This document shows positions 1 to 7,866 of a DNA stretch of 64,000 bases, piece by piece; positions within the stretch are counted from its first letter, which is position 1, and each line of letters opens with the position of its first letter. The stretch is from positions 1,612,001 through 1,676,000 of the forward strand of contig NZ_CP031219.1 of the NCBI RefSeq assembly GCF_003346775.1, in the 5' to 3' direction. A program made the position numbers and the translations under genes. This DNA comes from Malaciobacter mytili LMG 24559. Lineage in GTDB: Bacteria > Campylobacterota > Campylobacteria > Campylobacterales > Arcobacteraceae. The notes beneath the pieces are model-generated. The model did no database searches. It saw nothing but the letters and a program-made list of their open reading frames with translations, and had not been told where the DNA came from.

Positions 1-367
1 CCAAAGGCTTTTTGCTTATTGTTTTATTTCTAAGGTCTATTTCCCCATCAATTAATACAATATCATAACAAACTTCTGCCCTACTAAAGCCAATACTTAG
101 AGGAATATAATACTCTCTTTCATTAGAAATAAAGTACCAAATAGGCTCTCTTCTAAACATCACATAAGGAAAAGGTGCATCTATACTACAACCAATAGAA
201 TTATGTTTATTAAAGATGATTTTTCTTATATTTTCAACTGTAATAATAGAGTTTTTAAGCCTTCTTTGTACTCTTTTATATAAAAACTTCCAAAGTAAAG
301 AGTTTATTCTTTTTGTTGCATCTTTATGAGCTAAAATCTCATCAGTTTCATAATATATATTATTCAT
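1..367 (-). CDS. Unknown protein, 3' part cut off by window edge
   Basis: The reading frame starts at the ATG at 367-365 and stays open to base 1, so the C-terminus lies outside the window. The visible 122 residues are basic at the N-terminus (a KFLYKRVQRRLKNS stretch) followed by an aromatic-rich part (FPYVMFRREPIWYF) with no motif I recognise. The start overlaps the last codons of lpxK by 8 bases, so the gene is probably translationally coupled to it as the last visible gene of the nadE-aminotransferase-lpxK run. I cannot assign a function. Confidence 0.6.
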   Translation of the reverse strand, partial: MNNIYYETDEILAHKDATKRINSLLWKFLYKRVQRRLKNSIITVENIRKIIFNKHNSIGCSIDAPFPYVMFRREPIWYFISNEREYYIPLSIGFSRAEVCYDIVLIDGEIDLRNKTISKKPL

Positions 368-1310
368 AGCTTTTTATGTACTCTTGCATTGCTGCGAAAT
401 TAATATTGTTATAATCTATTTGCAATTCTAAATTCATCAAATAAAGATTTTTAATATTAAACTTTTCAAGTTTTACAAAATCTTTTTGAGTAGTGATAAT
501 AGAATATTCATTATATTCTTTTTCAATATTTTTTATTTCATCTTTTGTAAAGCTATGGTGGTCTTCAAAAGCAACCATTTTTACACCACTTGGAAGATAT
601 TCTAATAATCTTTTAGGTTTTGAAATAGCAGTTAATAAAAGAAGTTTATGAGGAAGAACATTTACATTCTTTTGGTTTAAACTATATGAAACAAACCTCT
701 TAAATCCTTCCCCTTCTTTTAGTTGTAAATCAGCTAAAGAATAAAACATTTTTGGTTCTCTATATCCTCCACTTGGAAGACAAAAGATATTTGTAGGTTC
801 ATCTTTTGGTCTAATTAAAATATCAAACTTTTTTATATGATATTTTGAAAAACCATCATCTAAAAAGACTATTTTACATCCTAATTCTTTTGCTTTTTTA
901 ATTCCCTCTACCCTATCTTCACTTACAATAATTGTGGCATTTGGTAAAGAAGTAGCTAAAAGCATAGCTTCATCACCACTTATTTTTACATCAACTAAAA
1001 TCTTACCTTTTTGTGAAACAAGATATAAGCCTTTTGAATCTCTTCCATAGCCTCTTAAAATAACTGCACAATTTTCTTTATTTTTAACTAAAGCAATTGT
1101 AAGAGGTGTTTTACCACTTCCACCAGCAATTAGATTACCAATACTAATAACAGGTATTCCAAAATCTTTAGGTTTTGAAATAGCTCTTTTTACTAAGATA
1201 ATAATCATATAAATCAAAGTTAAAGGAAGTAGTAAAAAAGAGATGATTTTTTGAAAAGTGTTTGGATAGAAGAGATAATCTTCTACCCATAAAAAAAGCT
1301 TTTGTCTCAA
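360..1310 (-). CDS. lpxK: Tetraacyldisaccharide 4'-kinase
   Basis: LpxK phosphorylates the 4' position of the lipid A disaccharide precursor at the inner membrane. Visible features are an N-terminal hydrophobic helix (SFLLLPLTLIYMIIIL), the Walker A loop GGSGKTP, the family motif GDEAMLLA and the LDDGF segment. The length (about 316-323 residues) suits the family. Two TTG starts are possible. The one at 1331 would overlap the upstream aminotransferase by 20 bases and has no clear RBS. The TTG at 1310 follows a GAGTGG just after the neighbour's stop and gives an N-terminus (RQKLFLWVEDYLF) like that of related proteins, so I prefer 1310. It lies in a same-strand run with the aminotransferase and nadE. 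Confidence 0.93.
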   Translation of the reverse strand: MRQKLFLWVEDYLFYPNTFQKIISFLLLPLTLIYMIIILVKRAISKPKDFGIPVISIGNLIAGGSGKTPLTIALVKNKENCAVILRGYGRDSKGLYLVSQKGKILVDVKISGDEAMLLATSLPNATIIVSEDRVEGIKKAKELGCKIVFLDDGFSKYHIKKFDILIRPKDEPTNIFCLPSGGYREPKMFYSLADLQLKEGEGFKRFVSYSLNQKNVNVLPHKLLLLTAISKPKRLLEYLPSGVKMVAFEDHHSFTKDEIKNIEKEYNEYSIITTQKDFVKLEKFNIKNLYLMNLELQIDYNNINFAAMQEYIKSYE

Positions 1311-1311
1311 T

Positions 1312-2454
1312 CTATATCCACTCTGCTGCAATTTCTATTATATTATCACAAATATAATGTACTTCATCATCACTTAAAGCTGGATACATAGGTATTGATA
1401 AAATTTGTTGATAAGAAGTTAAAGCATTTGGAAATTCTGTAATCTTAATAGAATACTTACTTTTATAATAACTTAATAAATGTAAAGGAATATAGTGTAA
1501 TCCCGTAGAAATTCCTCTTTCTTTTAAAGCTCTTGCAAAAGCATCTCTATTTCTAGAAATTTTAATAATAAAATGGTTAAAAATATGCTCTTCTTTTGCT
1601 TTTGGAATAGCCACATGTTTTACATCACTTAATCTTTCAGTATAGATTTTTGCAATTTCTTTTCTTCTTTTTATAAATTTATTTGTTTTTTGAAGTTGAG
1701 CTAAAGAAAATGCTGCATCTAATTCACTCATATCATACTTGTGTCCAATATCAACAACATCATAAATATAATCTAAGTTTCCATAATCATCATATGTAGT
1801 TGTAATAGCATGAGTTCTAAGTAATCTAGCTCTATTTGCTATTTCTTCATCATTTGTTACTATAATACCTGATCTACTTAAAGCATGTTTACCATTTGAA
1901 GGGTTTGTAGAAAAAATCGTCATATCAGCTCTTAAAGAACCAACTGTTTCATCTTTATATGTAACACCAAGTGCAGCTGTTGCATCTTCAATTAAAATAA
2001 TCTTATATTTTTCACAAATATCATATAATCTATCTAAATCAGGAGTTTGTCCTGCAATAAAAGAGATAATAGCACCTCTTAATTTTTTTGATTTATTTGC
2101 TTCTAACGCTTTTTCAAATTTATTTAAATCAATATTCATATCTTCTGTATTAATATCAATAAAAATAGGTTCAGCATCAAAATGTCTTACTACTTCTGGA
2201 ATATTTACAAAAGAATTAACTGACATTAAAATCTTATCACCTCTTTTAAGTTTAATTGAACTTAATGCAAGATGAATTGCAGAAGTTGAATTACACGTTG
2301 CTATTGCATGTTTTGCACCAACAAATTTAGCCATGTTTTCTTCAAACTCTAAAACTTTTGAACCTTCTTTTCTATTATTATTTTCAATAACAGATTTAAT
2401 TTGATTTAACTCTTCTTCGTTTACAGAAGCACTATAAAATGAGATCTCTTTCAT
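1312..2454 (-). CDS. DegT/DnrJ/EryC1/StrS-type PLP aminotransferase
   Basis: A 380-residue fold type I aminotransferase of the family that usually aminates nucleotide-linked ketosugars. The N-terminal substrate/PLP region (NSTSAIHLAL), the IEDATAAL segment with Asp157 for the PLP nitrogen, and Lys189 as Schiff-base lysine (in NPSNGKHALSRSG) are all visible. The usual GEGG after the lysine is replaced by SRSG, which makes it a divergent member. It sits 3 bases downstream of nadE and runs into lpxK, so it may act in lipid A or surface-sugar metabolism. The substrate cannot be read from the sequence. Confidence 0.85.
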   Translation of the reverse strand: MKEISFYSASVNEEELNQIKSVIENNNRKEGSKVLEFEENMAKFVGAKHAIATCNSTSAIHLALSSIKLKRGDKILMSVNSFVNIPEVVRHFDAEPIFIDINTEDMNIDLNKFEKALEANKSKKLRGAIISFIAGQTPDLDRLYDICEKYKIILIEDATAALGVTYKDETVGSLRADMTIFSTNPSNGKHALSRSGIIVTNDEEIANRARLLRTHAITTTYDDYGNLDYIYDVVDIGHKYDMSELDAAFSLAQLQKTNKFIKRRKEIAKIYTERLSDVKHVAIPKAKEEHIFNHFIIKISRNRDAFARALKERGISTGLHYIPLHLLSYYKSKYSIKITEFPNALTSYQQILSIPMYPALSDDEVHYICDNIIEIAAEWI

Positions 2455-2457
2455 ACG

Positions 2458-3219
2458 CTAACTCCATTTAATATTTGCTATTACGGGTAGTTTACCCTTA
2501 AACTCATTTGCTTTTATTCTATATTTTAACATATCAACTAAATTACCATCATGTCCTAAAACTACAATTTCTTCTTTAGATTTATTTTCATCTACTAATA
2601 ATTTTAAAACATCATCCATTTGTTTATATGTATAACCTAATTCTCCCTCGTCAGTTTGACCTTCCCATAAATCTGCACTTGGCTTTTTTGAAATAATTTC
2701 TTCAATAACACCTAAATATTTTGCGAACTCAAACTCATCACTTTTATAGATTTGTCCAATAGGATTTATTGCACATGCAATATCACCAAAAATAGTTCCA
2801 TAACCTAATAATAATTCACTTTTATTTGAAGTTCCCACAACGATTGAATCATCTCTTGAAGATATATCATAAAGTACAGACATTCTAACTCTTGCAGAGT
2901 AATTTCCTATTCTTAATTTATCATTATTCATATTATTAATATAAGCATCAATCATAGGAGAGATATTAACTATTTCATATTTTATATCAAATTTTTCACA
3001 AAGTTTTTTTGCATCATCAATACTACTTTGGCTAGAAAATTGAGAGGGCATAAGAACACAACTCATATTGTCTCCAAAGGCTTTTTTACATAAAATAGCT
3101 ACCACTGCTGAGTCTAAACCACCAGATAAACCAACAGTTACATTTTCAAGTTTTGTAAGAGCTAGTTGTTCTTTTAAAAAATTTATTAATTGTTGTTCTA
3201 TATTTTTCCAGTTAATCAA
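2458..3219 (-). CDS. nadE: NH3-dependent NAD+ synthetase
   Basis: NadE converts deamido-NAD (nicotinate adenine dinucleotide) to NAD+ using ATP and ammonia. At 253 residues it is the short, ammonia-dependent form without a glutaminase domain. The PP-loop SGGLDS lies at residues 32-37, and the downstream motif GTSNKSELLLGYGTIFGD, which binds deamido-NAD and ATP, is intact. It is followed after 3 bases by the aminotransferase gene and then lpxK. A nadE-lpxK association is also found in Campylobacter. Confidence 0.95.
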   Translation of the reverse strand: MINWKNIEQQLINFLKEQLALTKLENVTVGLSGGLDSAVVAILCKKAFGDNMSCVLMPSQFSSQSSIDDAKKLCEKFDIKYEIVNISPMIDAYINNMNNDKLRIGNYSARVRMSVLYDISSRDDSIVVGTSNKSELLLGYGTIFGDIACAINPIGQIYKSDEFEFAKYLGVIEEIISKKPSADLWEGQTDEGELGYTYKQMDDVLKLLVDENKSKEEIVVLGHDGNLVDMLKYRIKANEFKGKLPVIANIKWS

Positions 3220-3239
3220 TTTTTATCCTTTGATAAATA

Positions 3240-3458
3240 TTATATCTTATCTTTTTTTGTTTTTTCATAAATTTCATCTAAATAATTTAAACTACTTTTA
3301 GAAATATTACTCTTTTTTACCTCTAATTTATCTTTTATAGCTAAAAGTTCTTCAATTTCAAAGTATTGTAAGAAATTTGGGTTAATTTCAACTGTTTCTT
3401 TATCATTCATAACAATAAGTTTTTTTATTTCTTCAATTATTTTTTCTTTTTCTAACAT
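3240..3458 (-). CDS. Small unknown protein
   Basis: A 72-residue, charged, largely helical protein (IEEIKKLIVMNDKETVEINPNFL) without cysteines or a signal peptide. Its ATG shares a base with the stop codon of the upstream BFD-like gene, so it is translationally coupled to the iron-sulfur pair, and it ends 20 bases before nadE. I do not recognise a family. It could be an accessory to the neighbouring [2Fe-2S] proteins, but nothing in the sequence shows it. Confidence 0.65.
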   Translation of the reverse strand: MLEKEKIIEEIKKLIVMNDKETVEINPNFLQYFEIEELLAIKDKLEVKKSNISKSSLNYLDEIYEKTKKDKI

Positions 3459-3685
3459 TATTTTTTAAATTTTTCCAATATTTGAGTTAAATATAACTCC
3501 ATTTTTTCTTCACCAATATCACTACTTGAATCTTTGCAACATTTACAAGCAGTACCTGCATCAGTAAGCTTTGCCAAATCATCTAAAGAATTAGCACCTC
3601 TTTCTTTTATAGCATAAATAATCTCGCCCAAAGTTACATGTCTACAATTACAAACTTCAAATGAATGGGGAAATTTTTTAGCCAT
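3458..3685 (-). CDS. BFD-like [2Fe-2S]-binding protein, copy 1
   Basis: A 75-residue protein with the bacterioferritin-associated-ferredoxin (BFD/Fer2_BFD) pattern. Cys12-x-Cys14 near the N-terminus and Cys47-x-x-Cys50 after a helical segment would bind one [2Fe-2S] cluster. The motif ends TDAGTACKCC, which is typical of the family. Such domains occur alone (iron release from bacterioferritin) or within nitrite reductases and NifU. This is the free-standing form. It overlaps the second copy just upstream by 8 bases, and the two probably arose by tandem duplication. Confidence 0.82.
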   Translation of the reverse strand: MAKKFPHSFEVCNCRHVTLGEIIYAIKERGANSLDDLAKLTDAGTACKCCKDSSSDIGEEKMELYLTQILEKFKK

Positions 3686-3911
3686 TATTACTCCTTTTAT
3701 AATATTCTAAAATATCTTTACAATATAGTTTTTTTTTAACTTTTCCAAAATCAGTCTCTTTTATAATACAAAATCTACACTCAGTACCTGCACCTGTGTT
3801 ATCTTGTATTTCTCCTAAAGTTAAACTTCCACTATTAATACAAGTTTGTATTTGTTTTAAACTTACGCGCCTACAATTACAAACTTCATATGAACTATCA
3901 AAGCCTTGCAT
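3678..3911 (-). CDS. BFD-like [2Fe-2S]-binding protein, copy 2
   Basis: A 77-residue paralogue of the next gene with the same ligand spacing: Cys11-x-Cys13 and Cys45-x-x-Cys48 in TGAGTECRFC. The start shares its first base with the end of the djlA-like gene, so djlA, the two BFD-like genes and the small downstream gene form one coupled unit. The likely role is electron transfer to an iron-storage or other redox partner. No bacterioferritin or reductase is present in the window. Confidence 0.82.
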   Translation of the reverse strand: MQGFDSSYEVCNCRRVSLKQIQTCINSGSLTLGEIQDNTGAGTECRFCIIKETDFGKVKKKLYCKDILEYYKRSNNG

Positions 3912-4669
3912 TAGATACCTTTATGCTTTTTTATTAGTTCATAAGCTTCATTAATCTCTTGAAGTTTAGCTGTTGCTTCATCAATAATATTTTGACTAGC
4001 CCCCTGCCCTGCAATAATATCTGGGTGATGTTTTTTTACTAGATTTCTATATTTTTTCTTTAAAATATTTACATCATCATCTTTTGAAGCTTCTAAAATT
4101 TCATATGCTTTTTCTAAAGATAAAGCTGCATTTTCTTTTTGTTGTTTATAAAACATTTCAAAAGCATTAATAAGTCTTTCAAAATCAGCTCTTTTTATCT
4201 CTAAAGTATTAGCTATATCTTCAGTTATCATAAGTTCAGTATTTGAAAACTCTTTATCTATAAAAGCAAGATTTAACAAATACTCCATAATTTTAACTCT
4301 TTTTTGATAATTGTGTCTTGTTAAAGTGTATAAATTTTTACATATTTGTATTGTATTATCAAAACTTTTTTTCTCATCATCATAAATTTTTTTTAGTTTT
4401 TCTCTAATTTCATCTTGGTTTTCAAAATGCCTTGAAATATCATCTAAAGTATGTTTTAAAAGTTGTGCTTCAAGTTCACACACTTGACCATCTGCTTTTG
4501 CAACTTTTGCCATTAAAGCAACTAAAAGACCAGCTTCATGCTGCATTAAGTCACCTTCAAACTTCTCTTTAATATCAAGTTTGATATTTGCAAATTTTTC
4601 AGTTTTATAACTTTTTGCAATTAAAAATAAAACAATCCCAATAAATATTAAAATTAATAATTTCATCAA
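3911..4669 (-). CDS. djlA: DjlA-like membrane co-chaperone (TerB + J domain)
   Basis: The protein has one N-terminal transmembrane helix (LLILIFIGIVLFLIAKSY), a TerB-like helical domain (about residues 45-165, HEAGLLVALMAKVAKADG) and a C-terminal J domain with the diagnostic HPD tripeptide in KKKYRNLVKKHHPDI. That is the domain order of DjlA, a membrane-anchored DnaK co-chaperone. At 252 residues it is close to family length. It opens the minus-strand unit with the two BFD-like genes. The 82 bases upstream separate it from divergent tatB and should hold both promoters. Confidence 0.88.
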   Translation of the reverse strand: MMKLLILIFIGIVLFLIAKSYKTEKFANIKLDIKEKFEGDLMQHEAGLLVALMAKVAKADGQVCELEAQLLKHTLDDISRHFENQDEIREKLKKIYDDEKKSFDNTIQICKNLYTLTRHNYQKRVKIMEYLLNLAFIDKEFSNTELMITEDIANTLEIKRADFERLINAFEMFYKQQKENAALSLEKAYEILEASKDDDVNILKKKYRNLVKKHHPDIIAGQGASQNIIDEATAKLQEINEAYELIKKHKGI

Positions 4670-4751
4670 ACTACCCTTTATAATTTAATAGTGAGATTTT
4701 ATCAAAAATTAGGTAAAATCTCTTCTTTTAATACAATTTTGGAGAATTATA

Positions 4752-5192
4752 ATGTTTGGAATGGGCTTTTTTGAGATACTGCTTGTTGCAGTAATTGCAA
4801 TTATTGCATTGGGACCTGAAAAATTACCAAAAGCTATGGTAGAAATAGCAAGGTTTCTTAAAAAATTTAAATCTGGGATAGAAGATGCTAAATCAACACT
4901 AGATAATGAATTAAATATTTCAGAGATGAAAGAAGAGGCAAATAAATTTAAAGCTCAAATAGAAAGTGCTAAATCTTCAGTTAATGTAAATAATATGGAT
5001 TTAGGGCTTGATAATATTTTAAATGATGATTTAAATAAACAAACAAAAGCAGAAAAAACAGAAAACAAACAAGAAAAAGTATCTTTTAAAAAAGAAACAA
5101 AAGTTGAAGAAGATTTAAAAGAGATACAAGTAGAAGATGCTTCAAATAAATTTAAAGTTAAATTTGATGAAGATAAAAAGGAAAATAATTAA
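4752..5192 (+). CDS. tatB: Twin-arginine translocase subunit TatB
   Basis: TatB forms the substrate receptor of the twin-arginine export pathway together with TatC. The first 20 residues form one membrane helix (FFEILLVAVIAIIALGPEKL), followed by the conserved GPEKLP hinge, an amphipathic helix and a long acidic/lysine-rich tail. At 146 residues it fits TatB rather than the shorter TatA. The stop and the tatC ATG overlap (AATTAATG), so the pair is coupled. An RBS (GGAG) lies 7 bases before the ATG. No tatA is present here. Confidence 0.93.
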   Translation: MFGMGFFEILLVAVIAIIALGPEKLPKAMVEIARFLKKFKSGIEDAKSTLDNELNISEMKEEANKFKAQIESAKSSVNVNNMDLGLDNILNDDLNKQTKAEKTENKQEKVSFKKETKVEEDLKEIQVEDASNKFKVKFDEDKKENN

Positions 5193-5935
5193 TGTTAGAA
5201 GATTTAAAACCTCATATAGCTGACCTTAGAAAAAGATTAGTAAATTCAGTAATTGCTTTGGTTATTGGATTTTTTGTATGTTTCTTTTTTTATGAACCTA
5301 TTTTAGAATGGATGATGGTTCCGGTTGAAGCTGTACTACCTGAAAATTCTCATATGGTTGCAGTTGAAGTTCAAGAGACATTTTTTACTGCATTAAAAGT
5401 TGCATTTTTCGCTGGTTTTATTTTATCTTTACCTGTGATTTTTTGGCAATTATGGCTATTTTTAGCACCTGGTTTATATGACCATGAAAAAAAACTTGTA
5501 ATTCCTTTTGTATTTTTTGGAACACTAATGTTTTTAATTGGTGCAGCGTTTGCTTATTATGTTGTTATTCCATATGGATTTGAGTTTTTAATTAATTTTG
5601 GTTCAACAGTAGTAACAATTTTGCCAAGTATTGGGAAATATGTAGGTTTCTTTACAAAATTACTATTTGGTTTTGGTGTTGCATTTGAGTTACCTGTTAT
5701 TACATTTTTCTTAGCTAAAATTGGTTTAGTTGATGATAAGATGTTAAAAGATTTCTTTAGATATGCGGTTGTAATTATCTTTATTGTTGCTTCATTATTA
5801 ACTCCTCCAGATGTTTTAACACAATTTTTAATGGCTGGACCACTTATTTTATTATATGGAGTATCTATTTATATTGCAAAAGTATTTAATCCAGCACAAA
5901 AAGTAGATGATGAAGAAAATGATGAAGAAGAGTAA
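5192..5935 (+). CDS. tatC: Twin-arginine translocase subunit TatC
   Basis: A six-helix inner-membrane protein of 247 residues that recognises the twin-arginine signal peptide. Characteristic parts are the N-terminal HIADLRKRL (the ELR-type TatC motif), the long periplasmic segment with SLPVIFWQLWLFLAPGLY, and SLLTPPDVLTQ in the penultimate loop. The C-terminus is an acidic tail. It follows tatB directly and its last codons overlap the start of queA, giving a tatB-tatC-queA operon. Confidence 0.96.
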   Translation: MLEDLKPHIADLRKRLVNSVIALVIGFFVCFFFYEPILEWMMVPVEAVLPENSHMVAVEVQETFFTALKVAFFAGFILSLPVIFWQLWLFLAPGLYDHEKKLVIPFVFFGTLMFLIGAAFAYYVVIPYGFEFLINFGSTVVTILPSIGKYVGFFTKLLFGFGVAFELPVITFFLAKIGLVDDKMLKDFFRYAVVIIFIVASLLTPPDVLTQFLMAGPLILLYGVSIYIAKVFNPAQKVDDEENDEEE

Positions 5936-6956
5936 TTTAGACCCTTTAAAAACTTCAAGCTATGATTATGATTTACCAAAAGAGCTAATAGCAACTCACC
6001 CAGCAAGTCCAGCCGATAGTGCTAGACTTCTGGTTTATAATAGAAAAACAAATACTATTACTCATACAACTTTTAAAGAGTTATTAAACTTTATACCAGA
6101 AGATTCTTCGATTTTTTTAAATGATACAAAAGTTATAAAAGCTAGAATTTTTGGACAAAAGGATTCTGGAGGAAAAGTTGAATTATTATTAAATAAGCCT
6201 CTTTTTATGAATAGATATTTAGTGATGATTAGAGGTAAAGTTAAAGTTGGTACAATATTATACTTTGATAAAGAGTTAAAAGCAGAAGTTTTAGAAGTAA
6301 ATGAAGATGGAAGTAGAATTGTACAATTTTTTAAAGAAGAAAAAAAATTAGATTTTTTAAGTTTAGTTGATATTTTAAATGAAATTGGACATTTACCTTT
6401 ACCTCCATATATGAATAGAGAAGATGAAGAACAAGATAACAAAGATTATCAAACTTTATTTGCAAAAAATTATGGTGCAGTTGCAGCTCCAACTGCTTCA
6501 CTTCACTTTACACCTCAATTATTTGATAAACTTCAAGAAAAATTTGAAGTAAATTATCTAACTTTACATGTGGGTGCAGGAACTTTTAAACCAGTTGATG
6601 CAGAAGATATTTTAAATCATCCAATGCATAGTGAATATTTTGAAATAGGAATTGAAGCTAAAAAAGCTTTAGATAATGCAAAAAAAGTTTTAGCAGTGGG
6701 AACTACTGTTACTAGAACAGTTGAATATTATGCAAGAACAAATATGATACAAGGAGAGTGTGATTTATTTTTAAATCCTGCAAATACTCCAATAAAAGTA
6801 GATTATCTACTTACAAATTTTCACCTTCCTAAATCTACACTTATAATGCTTATTGCTTCTTTTGTAGGTTTAGAGAAAACTTTAGAAATTTATAATGAAG
6901 CCATAAAAGAAAAATATAGATTTTACTCTTATGGTGATGGAATGTTAATAATTTAA
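5919..6956 (+). CDS. queA: S-adenosylmethionine:tRNA ribosyltransferase-isomerase
   Basis: QueA transfers and isomerises the ribosyl moiety of SAM onto preQ1-modified tRNA to give epoxyqueuosine. Family blocks are easy to see: YDYDLPKELIATHPA at the start, SARLLVYNR, FLNDTKVIKAR, AAPTASLHFT, LHVGAGTFKPV and NFHLPKSTLIMLIASFVG near the end. Several ATGs lie in frame inside the tatC tail (5907, 5910, 5919, 5922). I chose 5919, which leaves a GAAGAAA purine run upstream, but 5922 is equally possible. The family length of about 345 is met. Confidence 0.95.
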   Translation: MMKKSNLDPLKTSSYDYDLPKELIATHPASPADSARLLVYNRKTNTITHTTFKELLNFIPEDSSIFLNDTKVIKARIFGQKDSGGKVELLLNKPLFMNRYLVMIRGKVKVGTILYFDKELKAEVLEVNEDGSRIVQFFKEEKKLDFLSLVDILNEIGHLPLPPYMNREDEEQDNKDYQTLFAKNYGAVAAPTASLHFTPQLFDKLQEKFEVNYLTLHVGAGTFKPVDAEDILNHPMHSEYFEIGIEAKKALDNAKKVLAVGTTVTRTVEYYARTNMIQGECDLFLNPANTPIKVDYLLTNFHLPKSTLIMLIASFVGLEKTLEIYNEAIKEKYRFYSYGDGMLII

Positions 6957-6967
6957 GGAAAGACTAT

Positions 6968-7711
6968 ATGCCAAAATACGTACTATTTGACACAGAAACA
7001 ACGGGAAATCAAGAAGAAGATAGAATTATTCAGTTTGGAGCTATGATTGTAGATCAAACAGGAGCAATTGAGAGTTTTGATGAATTATGTTACAGTGAAG
7101 TTCCTATTAAACTTGAAGCAATGGAAGTTCATAATATCACTCCTGAAATGCTTGAAGGAAAACCAAAAGCGGTTGAAACTACTTTTTATAAAAAACTTTT
7201 AGAATATAATAATGAAGAAAACTATTTAATTGCACATAATATTAATTTTGATTTAGGAATGGTAAAAAAAGAAGGCTTTGAAAATCATTATCAAATTATT
7301 GATACATTAAGATGTGCAAAACATCTTTTTTCACAAATGCCTTATCATAGATTACAATATTTAAGATATGCTTTAGAGTTATATAAAACAGAAGAACAAG
7401 AAGCAAAAAAATATAATATCACAATAAAAGCACATGATGCTATTGGTGATGTATTAGTAATGAAACTATTTTTATCAAAACTAGTAAAAGAGTGTAGAGT
7501 TCAATATCCAGATTATAATCCTATGGAAAAACTTGTAGATTTATCAAAAACTCCTGTATTTATAAATACTTTTAAATTTGGAAAGTATAAAGGTAAAGAA
7601 GTAATTGAAGTTGCAAAAGAAGATAGTGGTTATTTAAATTGGATGAGAAGTAATTTAGAACTTGATGAAGATTTAAAATATACTCTTGACAAAGTTTTAG
7701 GTACTCTATAA
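6968..7711 (+). CDS. DnaQ-like 3'-5' exonuclease (DEDDh) with extra C-terminal module
   Basis: The protein opens with the exonuclease motif I FDTETTG (catalytic Asp8 and Glu10), continues with HNINFDLGMVKKEGF (motif II) and has HDAIGDV as the HxxxxD motif III. It is therefore a DEDDh nuclease of the DNA polymerase III epsilon/ExoX type. After about residue 180 comes a short module, FKFGKYKGKEVIEVAKEDSGYLNWM, which resembles the small DUF3820-type domain found on some ExoX-like proteins. It lies 11 bases after queA and ends at a strong terminator, so it is the last gene of the tat-queA operon. Confidence 0.85.
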   Translation: MPKYVLFDTETTGNQEEDRIIQFGAMIVDQTGAIESFDELCYSEVPIKLEAMEVHNITPEMLEGKPKAVETTFYKKLLEYNNEENYLIAHNINFDLGMVKKEGFENHYQIIDTLRCAKHLFSQMPYHRLQYLRYALELYKTEEQEAKKYNITIKAHDAIGDVLVMKLFLSKLVKECRVQYPDYNPMEKLVDLSKTPVFINTFKFGKYKGKEVIEVAKEDSGYLNWMRSNLELDEDLKYTLDKVLGTL

Positions 7712-7722
7712 TTTTACAGTTA

Positions 7723-7762
7723 GAACTTTCATAAGCTTTTATGAAAGTTCTTAATTTTTTTT
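7723..7762 (+). terminator. Rho-independent terminator after exonuclease gene
   Basis: A perfect 12-bp stem (GAACTTTCATAA at 7723-7734 with TTATGAAAGTTC at 7739-7750, loop GCTT) is followed by TTAATTTTTTTT. It closes the tatB-tatC-queA-exonuclease operon. Confidence 0.9.
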
Positions 7763-7834
7763 AAATTTTAACAACTAATTATTCTTTTACATAAATATCA
7801 CATTAATTTCATATAAATTTCATAAAATTTACCA

Positions 7835-7840
7835 TATAAT
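7835..7840 (+). promoter_or_regulatory. Candidate -10 box for the Na+-dependent transporter
   Basis: TATAAT at 7835-7840 lies 26 bases before the transporter ATG, downstream of a T-rich region with no clear -35 box, as is usual for Campylobacterota sigma-70 promoters. Confidence 0.5.
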
Positions 7841-7866
7841 TATATACTATCAAAAAATAAGGGTGT

